Of a stretch of 64,000 bases of DNA, positions 1-8,128 are shown piece after piece. Below the pieces are notes generated by a model. The model did no database searches and was not told where the DNA came from. It saw nothing but the letters and a program-made list of their open reading frames with translations. Location of the stretch: NCBI GenBank assembly GCA_028716365.1, contig JAQUPZ010000006.1, positions 124,001 to 188,000 of the forward strand. The letters run 5' to 3'. Within the stretch, counting starts at the first letter, position 1; every line of letters starts with the position of its first letter. Position numbers and translations under genes: made by a program. The stretch comes from Kiritimatiellia bacterium. GTDB lineage: Bacteria > Verrucomicrobiota > Kiritimatiellia > UBA8416 > YA12-FULL-48-11.

Positions 1-704
1 TTAAAAATGGAATTGATATCGAAAGATTCAGTGAACGGGAACCACGGATAAACACAGATAAACACGGATGGAAGAAAAATCTCGGTATTCCGGAAGATTC
101 ATTGATCATAGGTTCTGTCGGGCGGCTTGATCATGTAAAAGGGTATGATGTGTTAATTTCAGCGTTTGCAACGTTGGTAAAAAGGCGTGATGCGGGTTAC
201 AGGTCGCAAGTTACAGGAGATGAATCTGACGCTCCTTCCATACCACCGACTAACCGACCCACCGACTCTCCGTTTCTTCTTCTGGTCGGCGATGGGCCTG
301 AATATGATAACTTAAAGCGACAGGCAAAGGAGTTGAACATTGACAAACAAGTAATCTTTGCGGGTTGTCAGAAAAGTGTACGAGAATATCTTCGGCTTAT
401 GGATGTTTTTGTGCTTCCCTCAAGAAGCGAGGGGATTTCGATTGCATTACTGGAAGCATGTGCATGTGGTCTGCCTGTCGTGGTTACTGATGTCGGTGGA
501 AATACTGAAGTGATTGAAGATGACAAGACAGGTGTTGTTGTTGCTTCTGATGATATAAATGCACTTGGTGCAGCTATAAGTCGGTTATACACGGATGAGT
601 CTTTGCGACGGAGAATGGGGGAAGCAGCGTGTAAGCATATCGGCGACAGATTCTCGTTGGATGCGACATTGGCTGAATACAAAACTATTTACTCAGGTAT
701 ATGA
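1..704 (+). CDS. GT4-family glycosyltransferase, C-terminal part (5' end outside window)
   Basis: The reading frame is open from the left edge, so the start lies upstream; the first visible residues (NGIDIERF) are the typical mid-protein stretch of GT-B retaining glycosyltransferases. The C-terminal Rossmann domain follows: GSVGRLDHVKGYDVLI, then LLVGDGPEYDNL, then the nucleotide-sugar E-x7-E region PSRSEGISIALLEACACG. This family transfers a sugar from a nucleotide donor to a growing polysaccharide or lipid-linked oligosaccharide at the inner membrane. Two stretches look inserted: residues encoded at about 41-73 and about 188-275 (RSQVTG..., PTNRPTDSP), which are repeat-like and not part of the fold. 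The stop overlaps the next start by 4 bases (ATGA), so the two genes are translationally coupled. Confidence 0.9.
   Translation, partial: KNGIDIERFSEREPRINTDKHGWKKNLGIPEDSLIIGSVGRLDHVKGYDVLISAFATLVKRRDAGYRSQVTGDESDAPSIPPTNRPTDSPFLLLVGDGPEYDNLKRQAKELNIDKQVIFAGCQKSVREYLRLMDVFVLPSRSEGISIALLEACACGLPVVVTDVGGNTEVIEDDKTGVVVASDDINALGAAISRLYTDESLRRRMGEAACKHIGDRFSLDATLAEYKTIYSGI
41..73 (+). repeat. Short dispersed-type repeat, in frame inside a glycosyltransferase
   Basis: The stretch reads as three imperfect copies of a word of the form ACACGGATAAA. Words of this type occur as scattered repeats in some environmental bacterial genomes (general recollection). Here it is translated in frame as RINTDKHGW between the GT4 linker and the C-terminal domain. 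Confidence 0.45.
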
Positions 705-2017
705 CACTGATTACCATTTCTAATCTCTTTCCACGGCCTGATCAGCCGCAGAGAGGGCTGTTCAATGCTGAGTTGTTTGAGGCGATGGCAGATGTATTGA
801 GAATTCAGGATTCAGGATCCTGTGTACAGAATGTATGCCTGGTACCTGAGTGGCGGATATGGAAATGGCCGAAGATCATGAGATGGAATAAACAGTATTC
901 AGAATCCGGTATTCAGATTTCAGAATTCAATATCCAAACAATCTATTGTCCGGTTTTTTATCTGCCGCTGATAGGGCGTAATTTGAGTTGGTGGTTTTAT
1001 GGATTGTCACTCGCCAAACTGGTAAACAAAACGGAAGGTTATAATGCCGTGTTTTCAACCTGGCTCTATCCGGACGGAGTTACGGCAACGAGATTTGCGG
1101 TGGAAGTCGGTTTGCCAGCATGGATTATGGTACAGGGGAGTGATACTTTCCATTTAGAGAATCCAATACGCAGGAAGATGATACTGAAAGCGTGTTCGAA
1201 AGCGAAGGGTATAATCTGTGTATGTAAAGCGCTTGCTGATCGAATAATCGATGCGGGTGTTGATGTCGTAAAAGTGCATGTTGTGCCAAATGGACTGGAT
1301 AGCAAATTGTTCAAATACAGGGGAAAGGAAGAAGTTTACAAAGAGTTACAGGCAGTAGTTCAGCATTCAGCATTCAGCATTCAACATTCAAAAATCATTC
1401 TCTTTGTCAGTAACCTTGTCCCGGTCAAAGGTCCGGATATCATGTTGAAAATATGGGCAACTTTGGTGACCAGAAGTCGGAAATCAGAAGTCAGCAATCA
1501 GAACTTACAATTAATGATAATCGGAGACGGAAATCTGCGTAAGAAATTAGAGAAACAGGTAATAGAATTGGGAGTGTCGAACTCTGTTATCTTCCTTGGA
1601 AACAGACCACATGAAGAAGTGGCACTATGGATGAATGCAGTTGATTGCCTGTGTTTACCAAGCAGGACCGAAGGGATGCCAAATGTGGTGATTGAGGCGT
1701 TGGCATCCGGCTTGCCGGTTGTGGCGACGGATGTCGGAGGGGTATCGGAGCTTTTGAAGAATGAACCTGGTGCGCGAATTGTTCCTATCGCAGAAATCAG
1801 AAATCAGAAATCAGAGGTCGGCGGTCCGTCTTCAGGGTCCAATAATGGTGATGTAATCGCACGATTTGCAAAGTATATTTCTGAGATTTTTCGTGAAGAT
1901 GTCGATCGAAAGGCGATGGCGGAGAGAAACAAAGGCAGATTTTCGTGGAAGAAACAGGCTGAGACCATTCTTGGCCTGATGAATGGTGTCAAGGTTGTAG
2001 AAAAAACATCGGAGTAA
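701..2017 (+). CDS. GT4-family glycosyltransferase
   Basis: 438 residues with the full two-domain GT-B layout. The N-terminal domain starts ISNLFPRPDQPQRGLF, the usual acceptor-domain opening with a Gly-rich turn. The C-terminal domain has ILFVSNLVPVKGPDIM, LMIIGDGNLRKKLE, and the donor-binding E-x7-E segment PSRTEGMPNVVIEALASG followed by PVVATDVGG. The start ATG overlaps the upstream stop. Four in-frame insertions of repeat-like sequence are visible at about 800-821 and 893-935 (acceptor domain), 1358-1394 (linker) and 1471-1504 plus 1791-1820 (donor domain). They lengthen the protein relative to a usual 370-400 residues and fall at loops, so the enzyme may still work. Likely role: addition of one sugar in surface-polysaccharide assembly; donor and acceptor cannot be read from sequence. 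Confidence 0.92.
   Translation: MTLITISNLFPRPDQPQRGLFNAELFEAMADVLRIQDSGSCVQNVCLVPEWRIWKWPKIMRWNKQYSESGIQISEFNIQTIYCPVFYLPLIGRNLSWWFYGLSLAKLVNKTEGYNAVFSTWLYPDGVTATRFAVEVGLPAWIMVQGSDTFHLENPIRRKMILKACSKAKGIICVCKALADRIIDAGVDVVKVHVVPNGLDSKLFKYRGKEEVYKELQAVVQHSAFSIQHSKIILFVSNLVPVKGPDIMLKIWATLVTRSRKSEVSNQNLQLMIIGDGNLRKKLEKQVIELGVSNSVIFLGNRPHEEVALWMNAVDCLCLPSRTEGMPNVVIEALASGLPVVATDVGGVSELLKNEPGARIVPIAEIRNQKSEVGGPSSGSNNGDVIARFAKYISEIFREDVDRKAMAERNKGRFSWKKQAETILGLMNGVKVVEKTSE
893..935 (+). repeat. ATTCAG-type short repeat inside a glycosyltransferase
   Basis: Four loosely spaced ATTCAG/ATTTCAG words within about 43 bases, translated in frame as QYSESGIQISEFNIQ. The composition resembles the tracts at 1358-1394 and 14051-14068. 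Confidence 0.4.
1358..1394 (+). repeat. CAGCATT tandem short repeat inside a glycosyltransferase
   Basis: Tandem 7-base words (GCATTCA, three to four copies, the last one ACATTCA). They are translated as VQHSAFSIQHSK exactly between the N- and C-terminal GT-B domains. A shorter related tract is at 14051-14068 in another gene. Confidence 0.6.
1471..1504 (+). repeat. AAATCAG/AAGTCAG short repeat inside a glycosyltransferase
   Basis: Repeating AGAAGTCGG, AAATCAGAAG, TCAGCAATCAG words, translated in frame as RSRKSEVSNQN between a helix and the LMIIGDG strand. The same word family recurs at 1791-1820 in this gene. Confidence 0.6.
1791..1820 (+). repeat. AAATCAG tandem short repeat inside a glycosyltransferase
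   Basis: Three consecutive copies of AGAAATC followed by a variant (AGAGGTC), translated as AEIRNQKSEV near the C-terminal end of the GT4 donor domain. Same family as 1471-1504. Confidence 0.6.
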
Positions 2018-2023
2018 ACTGCC

Positions 2024-2698
2024 ATGTCTGTTAGCGTGGTAATCTGCACAAAGAACGAGGGTGAAGGAATACGACGAATAATTGAATCTGTAAAACCTTA
2101 TGCTGGGGAGGTGATTGTCATTGACGGTCACTCGACGGATAATACAGCTGACATTGTGCGCTCGGCCGGAGTGAGTGTCTGGCTGGATAATGGGAAAGGT
2201 AAAGGTGATGCTTACAAGGTTGGAATTGAAAAGACCACTGGTGATGTGATTGTTTTTATTGATGCTGACGGATCGCATGAGCCGGCTGATATACCTTGTC
2301 TTGTTGCGCCTATAGAAAAAAATGAAGCAGATCTTGTAGTGGCTTCGCGTCATAGGGGTGGGAGTGATGAATGGGGGGGGGACTTTGATACCTACATTCG
2401 GGCCGTCGGTGGAGGGATTCTGACTCTCATTGTCAACTATCGATGGAATATACGGCTGACGGACATCCTTAACGGATTCAGGGCAGTTCGCCGCGACGTA
2501 GCCGTGAAAGTTCCTCTGCGGGCCGTAGACTTTGATGTCGAACAACATATGATCGTGCAGTATGTCAAACACGGCTACCGCGTGAAGGAAATCCGAAGTC
2601 ATGAATACTGTCGGAAGTGGGGAAAATCGAAACTGCCAACTTATAGGAAAGCTTACCTTTTCTTTTGGCGACTGTTTCTGGATTTGGTTGGTTGGTAA
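2024..2698 (+). CDS. GT2-family glycosyltransferase (polyprenyl-phosphate sugar synthase type)
   Basis: 224 residues forming a single GT-A domain. It begins VSVVICTKNEGEGI, continues with VIDGHSTDNTADI and the DxD-like VFIDADGSHEPADI, and later has LTDILNGFRAVRRDV and FDVEQHMIVQ. These are hallmarks of the DPM1/GtrB-like branch, which moves a sugar from a nucleotide donor to polyprenyl phosphate at the cytoplasmic face. No C-terminal membrane anchor is present, so it is the short form. It sits 6 bases after the preceding GT4 gene and just before two large membrane transferases that would use polyprenyl-phosphate sugars, which fits such a role. The exact sugar is unknown. Confidence 0.9.
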   Translation: MSVSVVICTKNEGEGIRRIIESVKPYAGEVIVIDGHSTDNTADIVRSAGVSVWLDNGKGKGDAYKVGIEKTTGDVIVFIDADGSHEPADIPCLVAPIEKNEADLVVASRHRGGSDEWGGDFDTYIRAVGGGILTLIVNYRWNIRLTDILNGFRAVRRDVAVKVPLRAVDFDVEQHMIVQYVKHGYRVKEIRSHEYCRKWGKSKLPTYRKAYLFFWRLFLDLVGW

Positions 2699-2735
2699 GC
2701 AATCATTTTCATGAGTTCTTGAAAATAAAATAATA

Positions 2736-4493
2736 ATGTTTAAAAAAATCATTTTCGTAATTGGTATTGTCCTTGTTCTGGCAGGAGCCTTTCTACCAGT
2801 TGACAGTATTATAAGCTGGGCGAATCTTTGTGACATTTCAAAGAACTTGGAGGCTGCCGGGAAATACACCAGAATTACATATCTGAAAAATCAATTAGTA
2901 CAGGGACTGTTATTTACACGTATTGCTCTACTGGCGCTTGGTATATGGCTCACATGGTTGTCTGTTTGCTGGAAACGACTGGCCATGTTTACCGATAAAT
3001 GTCCTGAAAACGAGGAGAATAATTTACCGGTCAGACAGGAATGGTGGATGCCTTTGGCGTGGTTTTTATTTGTGGTATTAATCTCTATACCACTTTTGTC
3101 AAAAGGCTTTGAGCATGCAGAATTCGTAAACTATACCATGTTGGCCCAGAGAGGGCCACTGGTTACGATGGCTTGTCAGAATCTACCACCAAGAGCTGCT
3201 CAGGTTGCGTTTACTGTTGTCGAGAGTTTGTTTGTTAAGGTGTTCGGTGGAGGTGAGACTATTGCCCGGTTACCGGCAGTTTTCTTTGGCGGATTAGTTA
3301 TGTTTCCTCTTTTTTTTCTGGCCAGAAGATTTGGAACAGTCATTTTTTCTAACCTCGTTTGTGCAGGAGTGAGTTTGACGGGTTTTTTCCTCTTTTATAT
3401 TTCCTATGCCAAGGGATATGCACTTGTAATGACCTCTTATGTTTCTTGTGTCCTTCTGGCTGTTATGTTGCGCAGGGATTCGGGATGGGGCATGTGGAGC
3501 GTATTCGGCGGGTTTTTGGTTCTGACCTGCTATGCGCATATGTCATCGTTTATTTTTCTTACAGTACTTGGAATTTTCATCGTTGTTGACCGAATGGTAA
3601 ATGCATGGAATTTACTGCACAGTATTACTGGTACAGTAAAAGCGGCGGTAAAACCTGTTGTCATATCTTTGACAGCAGGATTCATTTTGTTCCTTCTATA
3701 TTCACCCGGTATTCCGGCTGAGCTGCGGTACATGCAGAAATTCGATCTTACGAATTATTATATGGCGTATCATATAAATCCCCGGTTTCTTAACGTGATG
3801 ATTGAGTCATGGGCATGGGTTAGAGATTGTTGGCCGTGGGCTTTATTACAGGCGGCGATGTTTGCCATAGGAGTTGTTTTTGCGTTTGGTAAATGTCGAT
3901 GGATAACTTTGTATATTATTTTTCCAGCTGTAATATCTGTAGCATTATTCTGGTCAAAAAATCTGTTTGTCTATCCGCGTTTCTTTATAAATTTCCTGCC
4001 ATTCTATGTTTTGTTTTGCGTATTAGGAATTAGGGAGTTAGGCCTGAGATTAAAACTCGACGAGAAAAAAATTTTTGCAATTTTTGCTTTGTGCCTGTGC
4101 GTTTCAGCTTCATTCACGCTTTTGAGGCTATATGGCATGGAACGGTGCGGCGCGAAAACAGTGGTTGATGATGTACGCGCGATGGCGTCAAAGGACGATC
4201 GTGTAATGGCCGTGTTGGATGGGTATATCACAGTCCGGTATTACTATCCTGGGGTTGTGAGCGGATACAAAGATGTTGATTTCTGGTATGAAGTTAAATC
4301 TGAAAAGCCGCCAGAGTATGTGATAAGTGTCCCATACATTGATTGTGACATACCGGGAGGACGCCAGGTTCTGGAGGAGAAATACAAGCTTGTGAAAAAA
4401 TATCCCAGTTGGCTTGATGTCGATGACGACCAGGATTCAGTCTATCTTTATCAAAGAAAATCAGTAACGAAAAATCAGAAGGACCAAACATGA
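2736..4493 (+). CDS. Polytopic membrane glycosyltransferase, PMT/ArnT-like (GT39/GT83 type)
   Basis: 585 residues with about ten to twelve hydrophobic segments, e.g. near the N-terminus (IIFVIGIVLVLAGAF) and through the middle (WSVFGGFLVLTCY). The loop between the first transmembrane segments has FEHAEFVNYTMLAQ followed by the Arg/Pro-rich stretch GETIARLPAVFFG. That matches the periplasmic loop 1 and the following helix of GT-C transferases that take sugars from polyprenyl phosphate. The C-terminal 130 residues form a soluble periplasmic domain (DDVRAMASKDDRVMAVLDGY onwards). The gene overlaps the next one by 4 bases (ATGA). It probably adds a sugar to a lipid, glycan or protein on the periplasmic side; the acceptor is not known. 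Confidence 0.8.
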   Translation: MFKKIIFVIGIVLVLAGAFLPVDSIISWANLCDISKNLEAAGKYTRITYLKNQLVQGLLFTRIALLALGIWLTWLSVCWKRLAMFTDKCPENEENNLPVRQEWWMPLAWFLFVVLISIPLLSKGFEHAEFVNYTMLAQRGPLVTMACQNLPPRAAQVAFTVVESLFVKVFGGGETIARLPAVFFGGLVMFPLFFLARRFGTVIFSNLVCAGVSLTGFFLFYISYAKGYALVMTSYVSCVLLAVMLRRDSGWGMWSVFGGFLVLTCYAHMSSFIFLTVLGIFIVVDRMVNAWNLLHSITGTVKAAVKPVVISLTAGFILFLLYSPGIPAELRYMQKFDLTNYYMAYHINPRFLNVMIESWAWVRDCWPWALLQAAMFAIGVVFAFGKCRWITLYIIFPAVISVALFWSKNLFVYPRFFINFLPFYVLFCVLGIRELGLRLKLDEKKIFAIFALCLCVSASFTLLRLYGMERCGAKTVVDDVRAMASKDDRVMAVLDGYITVRYYYPGVVSGYKDVDFWYEVKSEKPPEYVISVPYIDCDIPGGRQVLEEKYKLVKKYPSWLDVDDDQDSVYLYQRKSVTKNQKDQT

Positions 4494-5776
4494 GTCTCGA
4501 TACCAATACAACGGACAATATGTCGGTAATTGAAACGGTTGTATGGGGTGTCGGTGGGTTGATTGTACGAGCGGGTTATGTTGTCTGGGTTGTTGGGCGA
4601 TATGGCAAGGAACAGTTCAGTGATTTTCTCTATTTACATCAATTGGCAGAGTCCGTTGCTTCAGGTAAAGGTTTTACGATAGAAGGGGTAAGAATTTTCA
4701 ATCAATCAGTTGGCTATCCGGCTTTCCTGGGATTGTTCTATAAACTTTTTGGTTCTGATATCTGGACTGCCCTGGTTGTGAATATTGTGTTGGGTGGGAT
4801 CAGTGTGGCGCTTGTATACATTTTAAGTATGAAGCTGTTTACGTATATGGGGCAAAGACGATCAAAATTTGCTGCAAGAGTGACGGCTTTGTTGGCTGCT
4901 TTGTATCCTGACAGTCTCCTGTATTGCGCGTTTGTCAGTGCCGAAAACCTGTTCATTCCTCTGCTATTGGGGATGTTGCTTGTTGTTTCGGCTCTATGGC
5001 GTCGTACCTTGATACAGGGTACGGTAGTGGGTTTGTTGGCGGGTATGATGGTGACGACCAAAGCGCATGGGGTGGTCCTCTGCCTCTTCCTGCCTTGGAT
5101 TTGGTGGATCCAACGGAAAGATGTGTTCCGCATAACCCTCGCAGCTACACTGGCAGGTACGCTATTCCTGGTGCCGGTAACGTGTCAGAACTACCGCGAC
5201 TCGGGCGGTAAGTTCATTCCCCTTTCGTCTGTTTCCGGGGAAGTACTGCTTGCGGGCACGAACCCAACGGCAAACGGCGGTCCCACGGCCGCCTACCACC
5301 TTCCTGAAGAAGTGGAAAAGGGGTGTCATCCTGTCGATCTTGATCGAATGCGCGCCAGGCAAGCTATGCAGTATATGAGGGAACGGCCCAGCTGGTTTAT
5401 GGGGTTGACTATGCGCAAGGCGCTACTTTCGTTGTCGCCGGCTCGTGATTTCATGTTCGAGTGGAACGGTCAAGGGCGGCTCTTTACGTCTTGGATTAGT
5501 CGCTGGCTGCCGACCGCCTTCAACTTCTTACTCCTCGTCGGGGTATTTCTGGGGTTGGTTGTTGCCCGGAGAAATCGGGAAGCCATGGGGGTCGAAGTTG
5601 CAGTGGTGGCTACGGCCACGCTGCTGCAGCTGATCTTCTGCGCCTATTCCCGCTACCGCTTCCCGTTCCTATTCTGCTTAATACCGCTGGTGTCGTGGGG
5701 ATGGCTGGACCTTGTGAGGCGTCGGTTTGTCTGGTTGAATCGGAAGCCTACCGATTCGGACGGAGGACCGACGTGA
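4490..5776 (+). CDS. Polytopic membrane protein, ArnT/PMT-like glycosyltransferase
   Basis: 428 residues with about eight to ten transmembrane segments. Near the N-terminus the loop after TM1 reads DFLYLHQLAESVASGKGF and NQSVGYPAFLGLFYKLFG, the classic loop-1 pattern of GT39/PMT_2 proteins where an acidic residue is catalytic. Start ATG overlaps the previous stop; the stop overlaps the next start (GTGA). It is a paralogue of the gene at 6792-8072, with the same opening layout and a central loop holding NYRDSGGKFIPL versus NYKLCGHIIPI. The last two-thirds is markedly richer in G+C than the first third, and the rise continues into the next gene, suggesting a recombined segment. Confidence 0.8.
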   Translation: MSLDTNTTDNMSVIETVVWGVGGLIVRAGYVVWVVGRYGKEQFSDFLYLHQLAESVASGKGFTIEGVRIFNQSVGYPAFLGLFYKLFGSDIWTALVVNIVLGGISVALVYILSMKLFTYMGQRRSKFAARVTALLAALYPDSLLYCAFVSAENLFIPLLLGMLLVVSALWRRTLIQGTVVGLLAGMMVTTKAHGVVLCLFLPWIWWIQRKDVFRITLAATLAGTLFLVPVTCQNYRDSGGKFIPLSSVSGEVLLAGTNPTANGGPTAAYHLPEEVEKGCHPVDLDRMRARQAMQYMRERPSWFMGLTMRKALLSLSPARDFMFEWNGQGRLFTSWISRWLPTAFNFLLLVGVFLGLVVARRNREAMGVEVAVVATATLLQLIFCAYSRYRFPFLFCLIPLVSWGWLDLVRRRFVWLNRKPTDSDGGPT

Positions 5777-6717
5777 ACAAGGGACACAGAGAGGTAGGGG
5801 TAGGGCGGGACATGGCTGTCGCCGCGATCGTGGAGCGGATCGATCTCTGCCCTGCATGTCACGGGTCGGAAAGCACCCTGAAGCCCTGGGCGGTGAAGCA
5901 CGGCCGTGCGATTGTGAAATGTCGTCGGTGCGGACTCGTTGCCGTAAATCCGCAGCCTTCGGAAGAGGAGACAAGACGTATCTATAACTCGGAGGACTAC
6001 TTCCAGGGAAGCGGATTCACGCGCTTCGGATATCGAGATTACGAAGGCATAGCGGAGATGAAACGACTGACATTCAACCGATGGCTGAAGATTCTCGAGC
6101 GGTATGTCCACCCCGATAACTTGTTGGACGTCGGATGTGGAACCGGCATCCTAATGCAGGTGGCCCAGACTCGCGGTTGGCGGGTTACTGGTTTGGACAT
6201 TTCTGCGTATGCGGTTGAACGGACGGCTGCGCGGGGATATGAAGTGCGACAAGGGGATGTGGTGACGGCCGATTTCCAGGAAGCGAGTTTTCGGGTAGTC
6301 ACCATGCTGGATGTCGTTGAGCACCTCCGTGATCCGGTTCGGCATCTCGGAATCGTTTCGCGCCTGCTGTCTGCCGGTGGTATCGTCATGATCGTAACGC
6401 CCGATGCGGGATCCCTTTCGGCACGATTATTGGGACGGGACTGGCCGCACGTGAAGCCCATGGAGCATCTTTGGCTGTTCACACAGCGGGCGTTGATCTC
6501 ACTGCTCGAAAGGGCTGGCTTCGAGATGCTCTGGATTGGTCGCGTAACGAAAGTTGTAACATTACGGGGGTTGGGGACGGACTTACGAGAGAGCCATCCC
6601 TGGATATGTGCCGTTCTACGTGTTATACAGGGAATTGCGCCGATACTGACGAATAAGGCGCTTCCTTTACCTCTCGGGGAGATGATGGCGTTGGCCCGAA
6701 CACGGACAGGGACGTAA
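5773..6717 (+). CDS. Class I SAM-dependent methyltransferase with N-terminal zinc-ribbon
   Basis: 314 residues from a GTG start chosen because GGAGG lies 6 bases upstream and the start overlaps the preceding stop; an internal ATG at 5812 is the alternative. The N-terminus has a CPAC...CRRC pair expected to bind zinc, then YNSEDYFQGSGF, then the SAM-binding motif I LLDVGCGTGILMQ, motif II VVTMLDVVEHLRDP, and GGIVMIVTPDAGSL. This architecture is common in polysaccharide clusters, where such enzymes methylate sugars or modify nucleotide-sugar intermediates. Base composition is distinctly G+C-rich (a sampled row is about 63%) compared with the gene that follows (about 43%), so the gene may have been acquired separately. 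Confidence 0.88.
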   Translation: MNKGHREVGVGRDMAVAAIVERIDLCPACHGSESTLKPWAVKHGRAIVKCRRCGLVAVNPQPSEEETRRIYNSEDYFQGSGFTRFGYRDYEGIAEMKRLTFNRWLKILERYVHPDNLLDVGCGTGILMQVAQTRGWRVTGLDISAYAVERTAARGYEVRQGDVVTADFQEASFRVVTMLDVVEHLRDPVRHLGIVSRLLSAGGIVMIVTPDAGSLSARLLGRDWPHVKPMEHLWLFTQRALISLLERAGFEMLWIGRVTKVVTLRGLGTDLRESHPWICAVLRVIQGIAPILTNKALPLPLGEMMALARTRTGT

Positions 6718-6791
6718 GACGAAGAGTGATGCTGCAGATGGGAGAGTTATATCGTTTGCGGTTGATTCAGACGTTGATTTGAAGGAGTATT

Positions 6792-8072
6792 ATGAGGAAG
6801 TTGATGATGCCGATGCGAATAGGGGTGTTTTTTCTCCTGTTAGCTCTTATTGTTCGTTTCTGGTGGATGGTTCATTCCGGTGATTGGGTTAACCCCCTTC
6901 AGCACTGGATGATGGAAGAAGTTGCGATTGCTCAACATATTGCCGCTGGCAGGGGGTTCCTATGTCCTTATGTTGAATACGATGCTAACAAGCCACCAGT
7001 TGTCTCGACGTTTTTTGCCCCTGCTTATCCGTACATGCTTGCCGGACTTCTTCGTCTGTTTGGAAACAACTCGGAATTATCTGCATATCGGGTGAGCATG
7101 GTAATAAACGGATTGATTGGTGCAGGAGCAATAGGTCTGTTGGCTGGGCTTGCGTTTGCAAGGTTTGGGCTGGTGGCAGGTTTTTTTACCGGACTTCTTG
7201 GATCGGTTCTTCCGCCTCTTGTTTACCGGAGTGCAACCCTTTGGGATTCTCCATTTGTCATGATCTGCGTAGCAGCTGTTCTTTTTATAACAGGATCATC
7301 CGGAATCGTGCAGATTTCCTTGGGCAAAACTGTAGCATGGGGGGCTGTTTTAGGATTGGCGTCTCTTTTTAACCCCGTAGTGTTGCCTCTTATCTTTGCT
7401 ACAGCGGTTATTATTGGATTCAAGGGGACAACGCGAATGATGGGGGTGTGGCGCACGGCGATTTTTTGTCTGGTATGTGCCATTGTTCTACTTCCATGGA
7501 CGTTAAGAAATTATAAATTATGTGGTCATATAATCCCTATTCGAAACGCCATGGGGATACAGTTGATGTCAGGGTTACAGTCATATTGTGATGGTACAAC
7601 CGATACATCAACTTTCTTTAATGAATCTTCCGAGGGAAATCGGCTTCTGGAGGAACTTGGAGAAGATGTCTATTTCAGACAAAAAAAAATAGAAGCATTA
7701 CATCTTATTAAACGGGATTTTTCCGGTTTTCTGTTGAAATCACTGCATCGTGTTTCGTTATTTTGGATTGGTAATCTCGATAAAAATCCATTCTCTGTCT
7801 CGAAAAGCAAAATTCTTGCGGTGATCAAGGCGGGTACTCTTGCTTTTTTGTTGATGCTTACCCTGATAGGAATTCGATCCGATCCGGACAAGTACATGCA
7901 ATGGTTAGCTCTGTTTTCACTCTTTACTTTACCATTGCCGTATTACATAACCCTTGTCTGTCCTCAGTACCGAATTCCCGTGCTTCTTATCGAGGTCTAC
8001 TGGGGTGGTGCAGGATTGCAGTTTTTAGTACAAGCTATCAAACAGCGAATAGAGATGAAGATGATTTGCTAA
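6792..8072 (+). CDS. Polytopic membrane protein, ArnT/PMT-like glycosyltransferase (paralogue of 4490-5776)
   Basis: 426 residues, with GAAGGAG placed about 6 bases before the ATG. The protein opens with a transmembrane segment (IGVFFLLLALIVRFWWMV), then the loop WMMEEVAIAQHIAAGRGF and STFFAPAYPYMLAGLLRLFG, which is the GT-C loop-1 signature; the acidic pair in EEV is the candidate catalytic site. Eight or more further hydrophobic helices follow. A conserved central element (WTLRNYKLCGHIIPI) leads into a short periplasmic domain. Likely transfers a sugar from a polyprenyl-phosphate carrier on the periplasmic side. G+C returns to the typical level of the window here. Confidence 0.8.
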   Translation: MRKLMMPMRIGVFFLLLALIVRFWWMVHSGDWVNPLQHWMMEEVAIAQHIAAGRGFLCPYVEYDANKPPVVSTFFAPAYPYMLAGLLRLFGNNSELSAYRVSMVINGLIGAGAIGLLAGLAFARFGLVAGFFTGLLGSVLPPLVYRSATLWDSPFVMICVAAVLFITGSSGIVQISLGKTVAWGAVLGLASLFNPVVLPLIFATAVIIGFKGTTRMMGVWRTAIFCLVCAIVLLPWTLRNYKLCGHIIPIRNAMGIQLMSGLQSYCDGTTDTSTFFNESSEGNRLLEELGEDVYFRQKKIEALHLIKRDFSGFLLKSLHRVSLFWIGNLDKNPFSVSKSKILAVIKAGTLAFLLMLTLIGIRSDPDKYMQWLALFSLFTLPLPYYITLVCPQYRIPVLLIEVYWGGAGLQFLVQAIKQRIEMKMIC

Positions 8073-8128
8073 TAGACTTTGACCGGAATACTGCCTGTAC
8101 GAAGGGAATACATTTTAAAAGAGATAAA

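Noticed and set aside
1832..2869. A 345-codon open frame on the - strand
   Set aside because: It runs antisense to two clear glycosyltransferase genes and an intergenic gap and shows no domain.
7901..8128. Upstream extension of the GT2-methyltransferase frame
   Set aside because: It overlaps the preceding membrane transferase and the domain starts at ATG 8129.
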